Source of the DNA: Lactococcus allomyrinae
Lineage (GTDB): Bacteria; Bacillota; Bacilli; Lactobacillales; Streptococcaceae
Direction: 5' to 3'
Assembly: GCF_003627095.1 (NCBI RefSeq)
Contig: NZ_CP032627.1
Coordinates: 992,001-1,056,000, forward strand
DNA: 64,000 bases
The position numbers and the translations under genes were made by a program. A model generated the notes under the pieces. The model was not told the DNA's origin, did not search any database, and worked only from the letters and a program-made list of their open reading frames with translations. Shown here piece by piece: positions 1-8,341 of this stretch (positions are counted from its first letter, which is position 1; each line of letters begins with the position of its first letter).

Positions 1-1123
1 CCAAATAAAGCATTGAAGCATAATATAAATAATCATTTAACTGCTCAGAGGGTATCACAAGACCTGCTCGAATCATCAAATCCTGAAAAAGCCGTACACG
101 TTTCAAGCGTTGCTTTGCATTCTCTGGATCAATCCCATAATTAACAAGTAAACGCGCTATTGATGTTTTACGGATTCCTGACACTGGATAGGTTTCAGGC
201 ACCTCTGCATTAATCATATTAATGAGTAACCCTTCACGTAATCCTTCTTTGACAAAATACATTCGCTCCGCAGAAGTCGTTTCTGTTAAAGCTTGGAACG
301 TTATTGTTGCGGGAATAATAATATCTGCTCGGTCACGTGAAAGACCATCTAAATCCCGAAGTTGTTTTAAAGATTTAGCAGCCAAGAAAAACTTCGTACT
401 CTTTATATTTTCAACGGTCATTGAGTATCCATGTAGACCTGTAATCGGATAATTCACCATCCGTTGATGAACTGAAGCCATATTACGACTTGAGCCGCCC
501 ATCGCTACAATAGGAACATTGCGAGCATGAATCCAATCCTGTGTCTTAAATTGCAACTTAACATAGCGCTCACACGCTGCCATCGCCTCCAAATCACCTG
601 GTTCCTTACCTTGAAAAAACATCTCCATCAACCGAACTACTCCAAATGGAAAACTATGTGAATGTATAAGTTCGTTACCTCTATAATAAGTGACTTCTGT
701 AGAGCCGCCACCCATATCTACCGTATATGCTTCTTCAAAAGTGGTTAAATGACTTACCGCATATTGCCCATAAGCCGCCTCTTCTTTTTCCGATAAAAGT
801 CTAATTTTAAAGTTTGAACGTTGTTCTAGCTCTTTAAGAACATCCGAAGAATTCCTTGCTTGCCTTATGACAGCTGTAGCAGTTGCTATTGTTTTTTTAG
901 GACGATAAAGCTTGATAATATCTTCAAATATTCTCAAAGTTTTGATTAACTCATCTATTCCTATTTGCGAGAGATTACCATATTCATCCAAATACTGATA
1001 AAGGCGAATTGGCATCTTTATGTCTTGAATTTCTTTATAAGTATATTCTTTTTGAATATCATGGATAACCAATCTAACGCTATTTGAACCTATATCTATA
1101 AGTGCTATTTTATGTCTTTTCAT
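1..1123 (-). CDS. Ppx/GppA-type exopolyphosphatase (3' end beyond window)
   Basis: The reading frame is open for 374 codons from an ATG at 1123 (SD GGAGAG just upstream) to the window edge, so the C-terminus is missing. The N-terminus carries the phosphate-binding signature IDIGSNSVRL, and VDMGGGSTEV near residue 145 is the second actin-like ATPase-fold motif. This is the ASKHA fold of exopolyphosphatase / guanosine pentaphosphate phosphatase, which hydrolyses terminal phosphates of polyphosphate or pppGpp in the cytoplasm. Which of the two activities applies cannot be told from the sequence. It lies downstream of queG on the same strand, separated from it by a terminator-like hairpin. Confidence 0.9.
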   Translation of the reverse strand, partial: MKRHKIALIDIGSNSVRLVIHDIQKEYTYKEIQDIKMPIRLYQYLDEYGNLSQIGIDELIKTLRIFEDIIKLYRPKKTIATATAVIRQARNSSDVLKELEQRSNFKIRLLSEKEEAAYGQYAVSHLTTFEEAYTVDMGGGSTEVTYYRGNELIHSHSFPFGVVRLMEMFFQGKEPGDLEAMAACERYVKLQFKTQDWIHARNVPIVAMGGSSRNMASVHQRMVNYPITGLHGYSMTVENIKSTKFFLAAKSLKQLRDLDGLSRDRADIIIPATITFQALTETTSAERMYFVKEGLREGLLINMINAEVPETYPVSGIRKTSIARLLVNYGIDPENAKQRLKRVRLFQDLMIRAGLVIPSEQLNDYLYYASMLYL

Positions 1124-1215
1124 CCACGCTCTCCATTTTTAATTTTATCATGATTGATATTGATTGTTTGTAAATATTGCGTAAATATGTATTGATGATA
1201 GATAAATGTTCGGAA

Positions 1216-1240
1216 ATAAAAAGAGCCAACTCTAGCTCCC
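1216..1240 (-). terminator. Intrinsic terminator after queG
   Basis: On the minus strand a short GAGCTA/TGGCTC stem is followed by a run of five T. It starts right after the queG stop codon and lies upstream of the ppx-like gene. Confidence 0.5.
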
Positions 1241-2295
1241 TTATTTCCGAGGACGAATTCGTGTTTTACCATTTTCCAAGCGTTCGATTGCCCATTCAGC
1301 AGCATCAACCATATAATCTCGAACATCATTCTTCTTAATTTCTTGGAGCTTGGGAAGAGCTGTTTTATCATTGCTATTTGCTAAGGCGTAAATAGCATTA
1401 CGTTGCAAAGGATTTTTCCCCCGCCAAGAACCCGCCATTGAACCAAATTTATTGATAAACTGTTTATTAGAAAGATCAAGTAAGGGCAGAAGCTCGGGAT
1501 TAGTGAGCTCAGGGTCTGGTTCCATTTCTGGATGAAAATGGCTGTTAATCCCTTTATTATAGGGACAAACAACTTGGCAAATATCACAACCATAGATAAC
1601 AGTTTTAATTTTTTCACGAAATTCTTCTGGCATTTTCCCTTTAGCTTGTGTCTGAAAGCTCAAACAACGAGAAGCATTAAGTCTACCGTCACCAAGAAGC
1701 GCTGAGGTTGGACAAAAATCTACACAACGCGTACAGTCACCACAACCATAATCAACAGGATGGTCAGGAGTAATTTCAAGATTGGTGACAAGCTCACCTA
1801 AAAACATCCATGAACCAAATTCCTTGTTAATCAATAAACCATTTTTCCCGATAAAGCCGAGTCCTGCTCTAGCTGCAACTGCAACATCAACGAGTGCTCC
1901 TGTATCAACCATCGCTTTATAATGAAACTCACCTGCAAGTTTTTCAATCCCTTCAGCTAAGAATTTGAGTTTGCGTTGCAAAACAAAATGATAATCTTCC
2001 CCCAAGAACCTCGTGAAAATTGACCTCGTCTATATTCAGTTTTCTCAGGTTTCTCTTCAGCCCTATTAGGATAAGCGATACCAATAGAAATAATAGTTTT
2101 AGCATCCTCAACTGCAAGTCTAGGATGCAAACGTTCCTCAAGATTTTGATGTTCAAAACCACTTGTGTGTCCTGCTTCTTTTTGCTCTACAAGAGATTTC
2201 CTAAGATATTCAAAATTATCAGCTGTTGTAAAGCCGATTTTTTGAATGTTTAGGTCTGAGGCAAGTTGTTGTATAGCTAATTTCAGATTTGTCAT
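1241..2295 (-). pseudogene. queG: queG, epoxyqueuosine reductase, split by a frameshift
   Basis: Two overlapping frames together encode one QueG, the iron-sulfur/cobalamin enzyme that converts epoxyqueuosine to queuosine in tRNA. The N-terminal frame starts at 2295 and reads correctly up to RGQFSRGSWG; the rest (EDYHFVLQRK onward) continues in another frame to the stop at 1241. The break is at a run of five C on the plus strand (2000-2004); six would restore the family sequence WGEDYH. Both 4Fe-4S cysteine clusters (CGDCTRCVDFCP and CDICQVVCPYN) are intact, and restored length is about 351 residues, close to family size. Either a recent one-base deletion, a slippage-prone tract, or a sequencing error. 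Confidence 0.85.
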
Positions 2296-2354
2296 ATCTC
2301 AATTATGGCACAAATATTTATTATATGTCAATCACTATTCCCAACTACACAATA

Positions 2355-2387
2355 AAAAAGTATGAGAACCTCCGTCTCATACTTTTA
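2355..2387 (-). terminator. Terminator after the esaA-like gene
   Basis: A perfect 12-bp stem AAAAGTATGAGA / TCTCATACTTTT with a 7-nt loop and a T-rich tail on the minus strand, placed 22 bp after the stop at 2409. The symmetric AT-rich flanks could also stop transcription in the other direction. Confidence 0.85.
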
Positions 2388-2408
2388 ACTTACCATTTAG
2401 TTGTATTT

Positions 2409-5228
2409 TCAAGCTTTTCTACGAACAATATACATTCCTACTCCACCTATAATGATTCCTCCAAATAGAGCAGGAATCCAAATTAAATTAATCGTTTGCC
2501 TTTTTGTTTTTTCCGCCTTTGGAGTAATATTTTTTACAGTCAACGGCTGAGCAAAGAAATTATAAATTGGACTTGGATTAATTCCTGGGGTGCGAGTGTT
2601 GGCAAGAACCGTTGAGAAGTTTGTAGAATAATCTTTACTCTTTTTCAGATCTTTAGCTCCTACGCTCAAGATCTCTCCCGTTCCATCAAGCACTTTTTGT
2701 GCATTAGCCTTTGTCGCATTAACCCCTTTGACCATTTCCTCAAATTGATTACTATTATCTTTGATTGCTTTAGCATTATTAGCTGTATCAGTTGCAGACT
2801 TACTTGTATTTGTCATCAAACTAGAAATCATTTTATAGATGCTATCTCCACCATTAGGGTCAATATAGAGATTAGGGTCTGTTTGATTATACTCATTCCA
2901 ATTTTTTACTGCAAGTAAGTCAGCCTTAGATTCTTTCCATGATTTGTAACTTTCATCATTTGCTTTAGTCGCTGTATTATACCAATTTTGAAGAGCAGCC
3001 ATTTGAGTAGAAAAATAAGAACTAGGAAGATTTTCTGATAGAGTATTCTCCGTTTGACTCAATGTATCTATGCGTTCTTGTAGCTCTGATAAAATTTGAA
3101 TAATTTGTTTTAAGTTAGACTGTCCTAAGTCTTGATAATCTGTAACATCTTGATTACCTAACCGTTCCTGGATAGTATTGATATCCATGTTACCATAACG
3201 ATTATAAACAGAATTTTCATTATTGGTTTGAAAATCATTTTTACTTGGTAATTGCCCATTTTCTGAGGCTACCATCAATGAGTTATCCTCAGGATTCCCA
3301 TAAATAAAATTAATTAGCTGTGTACTTGTATCAATTTTATTAAACATACTAGTCAGAGTTTCAAAATAAGTTTGACCGACTGCATTATTTAATGGTTGCT
3401 CTGGATTTAAAACAAATTGGATTGTACCTGTTTTAGAACTACTTCCATCATAAGTCGTCAATGTTGCAGTAGAAATCTGCGTAGAACCAAAATCAACCGA
3501 GTAAGTCACTGTCAAAACCGCATCACCTGCACATGAATAGCTTTTTTCTATCATTTGGACCGTTCCATCTGGGTTCATGATAGGTTTACCATTGGCATCC
3601 AATGCAGGTTCTTCTTTTGTATAACTTTGATTGTTCAATGTGACGGTTGTATTATCACTGCTGATACTTGGATTGTTTTCTCCTGAACCACTAACATTAG
3701 AAACACTGATTGTTGTATCTGGTGCAGTAAGCTTAACATAACCAATATTCCCTTTCGGAATCTTAAGCGTTACAGTCTTCTCCATTGTTTGATGAGGTGT
3801 ATTATCAGGCAATGTTATTTCATCCAATTCACCAGTCTTCACTCCAAAAGCAGAAGCATAATTTTTAAGAAAGTCAAGTTCTTTTTGATATTCACCAGCT
3901 TTCCCTTGCGTAAGTGAGTTATTTTCAACTAAACGGTTAAATAAATCAGTATAATCACTTGAGTTGACAGAAATATCTTCCAATAAAGAGGAGATTTGTG
4001 CTGAATAATTTTGCTTACTGTCCAATAGCGATTCTTGAGCGAAAGAGTTTTCCAATTTCTCAGCTAACGCTTTACGTGCATAAGTTGAATCCGGATCTTC
4101 AATGATACTTTGGAGATTGTCATACTTATAGTTAGAATCATTAATACTGATATCCGAAGCAAAAAACTGTTGTAAAACTTCTTGTTCCAACCCAAATAAC
4201 TCTGTTCTTTGCTGAGCAAGTTGAGTGATTTGATTCCCAACATCATCTCTTTTTTCCGTAATTAACGTATTATATTGGGCTATTTGATTTGTCAAATCAG
4301 GATAAACACCTTGTGAAGTTCCATCACTATTTTGAGATGAGAATTGATTGAAATTCGTTAGGTTAGTAGTATAAAGTCCTTTAAATTGGTCAAAGTAGAA
4401 TGTAGTATCTGAGGTAAATTGATGAGTAATACCAGCATTAGCATGTTCTACATTGATTTGTGCAATTTTTTGATTATCTTTAAAGAAATTTTGCAGAGGA
4501 ACCTGCTGACTATTCAATGTCTTACTTGTTGAATCTAGCATTTTTTGCACACTACTAGTAAAACTATTTTGAGATTGAATCCATGAACTATTCTGAGACT
4601 TAAGAGAGCTAGCTTGACTGATTGTGGAAGTATATGATTCAGCTGTCGTCTTGAATGGGGGCAGTACATTTACACCTAATTGATTAAGTAAAGTACCTTG
4701 GCTTCCAACAACATCCTGCATCGCCCCTTGAGCGCTCGAAACATTATTAGCCACACTTGAATAATACATTTGAACAATACGCGTGTTAAAATCATAAAGT
4801 AATCCATTGATCTTATTATCTAATTGAACATTATTGACCTGATTTTGACCCGTTTCAATTTTATAATTTACTTCCGCTTTTTCGGGTGCAAGTGCTTGAA
4901 GAGATAAAAGATTAGATGTAAAATTTTGTGGAAGATAAATCACAGCATTTACAGAACCATCTTTATAAGCTCGCTCTGCGACACTTCGTGAAGCAACTTG
5001 CCAGTTATACTTGTCATCATTTGAAACTAAGTCTACAAAGCTCTTACCAAAATTGTAGCTTTTCCCTTCAAATTTACCACTTTCGTCCTCATTGACCAAC
5101 ACAATCGTTGGTTTGGACACCGACTGTCCCGCCGCTTCCTTTGGATGACTTAACCACCAAAAAGAAACACCAAGTCCAATTATAGCAATTACTAGAATAC
5201 CACCAGTTATTACCGTTCTTCTCTTCAT
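2409..5228 (-). CDS. esaA: EsaA/YueB-type surface protein of the type VII secretion system (YjaE-like)
   Basis: A 939-residue protein with one N-terminal membrane segment (about residues 8-28), then IVLVNEDESGKF, the opening motif of the EsaA/YueB/Pip family, a very long Ser/Asn/Gln-rich extracellular stalk, and one C-terminal membrane segment (about 914-935) ending VRRKA. Classical EsaA has several membrane passes at the C-terminus; here only one is seen, so this is the short form. Family knowledge: EsaA is part of the T7SSb machine, B. subtilis YueB is the SPP1 phage receptor, and lactococcal YjaE has been linked to c2-type phage infection. It is the last gene of the ESX cluster. A second, broken esaA 5' end lies just upstream (5612-5812). 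Confidence 0.85.
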   Translation of the reverse strand: MKRRTVITGGILVIAIIGLGVSFWWLSHPKEAAGQSVSKPTIVLVNEDESGKFEGKSYNFGKSFVDLVSNDDKYNWQVASRSVAERAYKDGSVNAVIYLPQNFTSNLLSLQALAPEKAEVNYKIETGQNQVNNVQLDNKINGLLYDFNTRIVQMYYSSVANNVSSAQGAMQDVVGSQGTLLNQLGVNVLPPFKTTAESYTSTISQASSLKSQNSSWIQSQNSFTSSVQKMLDSTSKTLNSQQVPLQNFFKDNQKIAQINVEHANAGITHQFTSDTTFYFDQFKGLYTTNLTNFNQFSSQNSDGTSQGVYPDLTNQIAQYNTLITEKRDDVGNQITQLAQQRTELFGLEQEVLQQFFASDISINDSNYKYDNLQSIIEDPDSTYARKALAEKLENSFAQESLLDSKQNYSAQISSLLEDISVNSSDYTDLFNRLVENNSLTQGKAGEYQKELDFLKNYASAFGVKTGELDEITLPDNTPHQTMEKTVTLKIPKGNIGYVKLTAPDTTISVSNVSGSGENNPSISSDNTTVTLNNQSYTKEEPALDANGKPIMNPDGTVQMIEKSYSCAGDAVLTVTYSVDFGSTQISTATLTTYDGSSSKTGTIQFVLNPEQPLNNAVGQTYFETLTSMFNKIDTSTQLINFIYGNPEDNSLMVASENGQLPSKNDFQTNNENSVYNRYGNMDINTIQERLGNQDVTDYQDLGQSNLKQIIQILSELQERIDTLSQTENTLSENLPSSYFSTQMAALQNWYNTATKANDESYKSWKESKADLLAVKNWNEYNQTDPNLYIDPNGGDSIYKMISSLMTNTSKSATDTANNAKAIKDNSNQFEEMVKGVNATKANAQKVLDGTGEILSVGAKDLKKSKDYSTNFSTVLANTRTPGINPSPIYNFFAQPLTVKNITPKAEKTKRQTINLIWIPALFGGIIIGGVGMYIVRRKA

Positions 5229-5349
5229 ATCTATTACCTTCTCCTTTAGCTTTGTCCACTAATTATTACTAATGAATTAAATTGAATTAAATCATCACTA
5301 ATAATCAGTGGAATGATATTTAACACTCCACTTTTATTTATAATACATC

Positions 5350-5627
5350 TAATTAAACGTACTCTTTCTGTCACCTGTATCTAACAGATAATACTTTTCT
5401 CCCGCTTCAATAATCTTATATCTATCATTCTTATAGATTGAAATTAATTTATCTTCCATATTACATTACCACTCCATTTGAATAGGTTTATCGCATTCAC
5501 AACATTCCCAACTCACTGACCAACATCTTTTAATCCTTCATCAACCTTACTTTCAGCCCAATTCAACACACTCTTAAATTATCGTATGCCAAATTGAACA
5601 AAGCTGTAGCCCTAACACCAATTGAAC
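5350..5627 (-). pseudogene. Remnant of an LXG toxin 3' end plus immunity-gene 5' end
   Basis: This stretch is a diverged copy of 8234-8510. The part near 5350-5460 matches the first ~35 codons of the DUF443-like gene starting at 8335. The part near 5465-5627 matches the last ~50 codons of LXG toxin 1 (end at 8342), with small deletions that break both frames. Similarity stops abruptly near 5627, where esaA-like sequence starts. It shows that another toxin/immunity module once lay here and was mostly deleted. Confidence 0.75.
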
Positions 5628-5812
5628 ATCCCTGCCTGATCCTCATTCACTAATGCAATCGTAGGTTTTGTGGTTCGCGTTTTCTTTTGCGTATTTTGGA
5701 TCAATAAAAACATCAGAGTTCCTAACAGTAGAACAATCACACCTATGGCGATAGGGCGAATTTTGCGCATCTTATGATCAAATTCTTCCCAGATTAGTTG
5801 AGAGTTTCTCAA
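5612..5812 (-). pseudogene. 5' fragment of a second esaA gene
   Basis: The 66-codon frame encodes a basic N-terminus (MRKIRP from about 5770), a membrane segment (IAIGVIVLLLGTLMFLLI) and KPTIALVNEDQAGMFN, the same opening as the full-length EsaA (KPTIVLVNEDESGKFE). It then runs into unrelated sequence and stops after two residues. The gene is cut off at the junction with the toxin remnant at 5627, so only about 50 residues of the original protein remain. The frame opens with a TTG at 5812, and MRKIRP is the likelier original start. Probably not functional. Confidence 0.75.
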
Positions 5813-5858
5813 TTTGTTTTATTTCACATATTTATTCCTTACTTTCAAACATCACAAA

Positions 5859-6260
5859 TCACTTCAAATATTTTGTTGAATATTCCTTATAATTTGGTTG
5901 ATTGGTCTTATTCATAGCATATAACATCGTTCCTTTAAGATAATCATCGGTTGAATCAGGTTGGATCATAATAGCTATATTTTTATTTTTATCTGGGAAA
6001 ATAATTGTATAATTCTGACCATCTTGTTTTATTCCATAATAATTAACACCATTTTCTGTACCAACTGCATTCTGAGTATAATTATAGGTTTGACCATCCA
6101 CAGTCACTTTTTTGTCGGTAAAGGTAATTGTGGAATTATCTCCAGACGCATCCTGAACTTTCCATGTACCTTGAATTGATTTTGAACCGCTGCAACCAAC
6201 AAGAACCACAAGACTTATCGCCAATCCTAGAAGCAAAAAAATAATTTTATTCGTTTTCAT
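5859..6260 (-). CDS. Small lipoprotein of the T7SS cluster
   Basis: A 133-residue protein with a lipoprotein signal peptide: a KTNK N-region, a hydrophobic stretch and lipobox LVGC with Cys at about residue 23. The mature part is short, polar and beta-rich (GTWKVQDASGDNSTITF, repeated short strands). An SD GGGGAG precedes the ATG at 6260. The start overlaps the 3' end of the decayed gene at 6247-6725. I do not recognise a family. Its place between the toxin array and esaA suggests an accessory or immunity-type surface protein; this is inference only. Confidence 0.7.
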   Translation of the reverse strand: MKTNKIIFLLLGLAISLVVLVGCSGSKSIQGTWKVQDASGDNSTITFTDKKVTVDGQTYNYTQNAVGTENGVNYYGIKQDGQNYTIIFPDKNKNIAIMIQPDSTDDYLKGTMLYAMNKTNQPNYKEYSTKYLK

Positions 6261-6725
6261 TTACTTTAACACTCCCCAACATTTCTTGAATTTTCTCATA
6301 GTCTTCGTTTTTTTCTTCTTCATGTAGTTTAGTTGTTCCTGTAAAACTAATCATAAACTTAGTATCATTATATGTAATAAAAGAAACAGCAACAAGTTGA
6401 GCTATTGCACCCATATCTTTGTTGATGTATGCAAATTCTTCGACTTTCCATGAACGACTATTTATTTCATGTACCGAGTTGGAAAAAATATCAAGTTTCT
6501 TAAAGCTTTGAGTATAATTTTAAAGTTCTATCGTATTACTTATAAAATCATAGTTTTTTCTACCTTCTTGACATCAATTAAGATATTTGATGAAAAATCT
6601 GAATCTTCTTTTACCAATCCAATAACAGAATTAGGAAAACTTTGACTCTCCTATCCTTCATGAACATTTATTTCAACACTTGGTATTTGTGGAAATTCCT
6701 CACTTGGAAATTTTTTAACTGTCAT
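6247..6725 (-). pseudogene. Decayed gene, DcrB/DUF1795-like
   Basis: Starts with ATG at 6725 (MTVKKFPSEEFPQIPSVEIN), one base after the upstream gene's stop. It meets an in-frame TAG after HEG, then a frameshift in an A-run (after VKKVEKT), then a TAA after NTIEL. Beyond these lesions the frame reads cleanly (RSWKVEEFAYINKDMG, ITYNDTKFMISFTGTT, EKIQEMLGSVKVNENE) to a stop at 6247. The FTGTT / E..F..ml.S pattern resembles DcrB/PsbP-fold (DUF1795-like) proteins, a weak assignment. Three separate lesions make a sequencing error unlikely. Confidence 0.7.
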
Positions 6726-6726
6726 T

Positions 6727-7278
6727 TTATTCTCCTTCTATTCCTTTTAATTTTTCAATTCTTGAGTGAATCGTGTCAACCTCTAAATTTCCTTGTAAAT
6801 AACTACATAGGGTTGCTCCTTCAAAAAATATATTTTCTGGCAATTTTTTAGTAAGCTCTTTTTCACATTTAATCATCACTATACTAAATACACCTCCTCT
6901 ACCAAGGCTATCAAAGGTACTGCCTGTGAAAATATAGGTAAAAGCTCGAAATTCTATTCCTTCATAAATGCCAGAAATCACATAAGCAACTTTTATATCT
7001 GCTCCTCTACCAAAAGGATAAGTCTGATAATTAGCATATCTTTCAACAAAAGGATTTCTAAATAGTTTTAAATTAACAATCATTCCTGTTTTACTCGTTT
7101 TTGAACTTTCGCGATAAGATAATTGTCCTTGAGCTTTATCAAACTGATAACCATGAGATTTAGCGAACTGTTCATACTTCTTATTTTCGCGCATAGCACG
7201 ACTGATTGAGAAATATACGATAAGACCTGTCATTGCAAAAATCAATATCAAAAATAATACGATTAAAATTATCGTCAT
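6727..7278 (-). CDS. Single-pass membrane protein, unknown function
   Basis: A 183-residue protein with one N-terminal membrane helix (residues 2-24, IILIVLFLILIFAMTGLIVYF) followed by a soluble domain (KSHGYQFDK; EGIEFRAFTYIFTG; CEKELTKKLPENIFFEG). I do not recognise the family with certainty. The shape, a membrane anchor plus a cytoplasmic domain comparing a 'Y..eG..f.af.y..tg' core, resembles DUF3137-type proteins. It follows the last DUF4176 gene by about 65 bp and directly precedes the decayed gene, so it is probably co-transcribed with the toxin array. An immunity or accessory role is a guess. Confidence 0.65.
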   Translation of the reverse strand: MTIILIVLFLILIFAMTGLIVYFSISRAMRENKKYEQFAKSHGYQFDKAQGQLSYRESSKTSKTGMIVNLKLFRNPFVERYANYQTYPFGRGADIKVAYVISGIYEGIEFRAFTYIFTGSTFDSLGRGGVFSIVMIKCEKELTKKLPENIFFEGATLCSYLQGNLEVDTIHSRIEKLKGIEGE

Positions 7279-7344
7279 CTAGGACTCCTTTCTCTAATCA
7301 AATGGGTTTATCCAAGAGAAAAAGCCATCAATGTCTTTTTCTGC

Positions 7345-7704
7345 TTAAAATCCAAAACTCTGATCATCATTATTGCTAACTTTTCCTTTTTCAGAGATAT
7401 TCATATTTTGTATAGGTTTTAACACCTCTCCTCTTTTTATATTAGGATTTTCTTTTTTCCAACTTTGATAAATTTCCTGAAAACGCTCCTCTTCTTCATC
7501 ATGATAACCCTCAAAAACTACTTTATCAATATTTTCGTCATTAAAATAGAATACTTGTTCTGGTTCTAAACCTGATGGATAAGTACAGCCAGAGTAATCA
7601 AACATTTGAGTCCCCGCTTCTGACTCTATCAACGGTCCTCTATTTAAAATCATAAGTTTTCTAGTACCATCTTTTAAATACACAATACTTCCAATTGACA
7701 ACAT
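7345..7704 (-). CDS. DUF4176 protein (LXG-associated), module 1
   Basis: 119 residues with the DUF4176 core: IGSIVYLKDGTRKLMILNRG, then FDYSGCTYPSG, then YFNDENIDKVVFEGYHDEEE. DUF4176 proteins occur with LXG toxins in T7SSb loci and have been described as toxin-specific chaperone-like partners. The last residues, DDQSFGF, match the C-terminus of EsxA (AQSFGF). It is the third gene of module 1, one base after the DUF443-like gene. Confidence 0.85.
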   Translation of the reverse strand: MLSIGSIVYLKDGTRKLMILNRGPLIESEAGTQMFDYSGCTYPSGLEPEQVFYFNDENIDKVVFEGYHDEEEERFQEIYQSWKKENPNIKRGEVLKPIQNMNISEKGKVSNNDDQSFGF

Positions 7705-7705
7705 T

Positions 7706-8335
7706 TTATTTCTCCTTTATTAGATAATTTCCTTCAGCAAAAGCCGCTCTACTAAACAATAATATAAACATTAACGTCACGATAACTAAAAGGAACAAAA
7801 CCAATGGATTTGTAAAGTAAAATACAAAAACCACTACTACTACAATGAACATAACTTGTAGAAATAGCCAAGCAAAAAATCTTTTAGTTTTTTGTAAATT
7901 AGGAATTAAGAATCTTAATTTTATATAGCTAAAATTTTCTTTATCTAAGTTCACACGATTAAACATACTCTTTTTTTCCTCATATGCTAAGAAAAATTTA
8001 ATACCAAGCACTCCTATAAAATTATAAAGCAGTAAAATAATGATAGATATATAATTTATTGGCAAAATATAAGTAAGAACTGTTCCTAATATACTAAGCA
8101 GAAGACCGTAAAGAAACGAACGATTGTTAATATTTTTTTGTTCTACCCTCCCAACAATTAAGTCATCTGCATTAAGCTTTGAAATATTTAATACTTTATG
8201 ATAACCAAATAATCCAAGAAACCATAATAAAATCGTACTCTTTCTATCATCTGTATCTAACAGATAATACTTTTCTCCCGCTTCAACAATCTTATATCTA
8301 TCATTCTTATAGATTGAAATTAATTTTCCTTCCAT
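7706..8335 (-). CDS. Multi-pass membrane protein, DUF443-like, probable immunity to LXG toxin 1
   Basis: 209 residues. The N-terminal cytoplasmic part (YKIVEAGEKYYLLDTDD, ILLWFLGLFGYHKV) fits the DUF443 family, followed by about four or five membrane segments (around 75-92, 95-117, 155-175, 178-197). S. aureus TsaI is a DUF443 protein that protects against the membrane-depolarising LXG-type toxin TspA, so the role follows by analogy. It starts 6 bp after the toxin 1 stop. A diverged copy of its first codons survives at 5350-5460. Confidence 0.75.
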   Translation of the reverse strand: MEGKLISIYKNDRYKIVEAGEKYYLLDTDDRKSTILLWFLGLFGYHKVLNISKLNADDLIVGRVEQKNINNRSFLYGLLLSILGTVLTYILPINYISIIILLLYNFIGVLGIKFFLAYEEKKSMFNRVNLDKENFSYIKLRFLIPNLQKTKRFFAWLFLQVMFIVVVVVFVFYFTNPLVLFLLVIVTLMFILLFSRAAFAEGNYLIKEK

Positions 8336-8341
8336 ATTATT

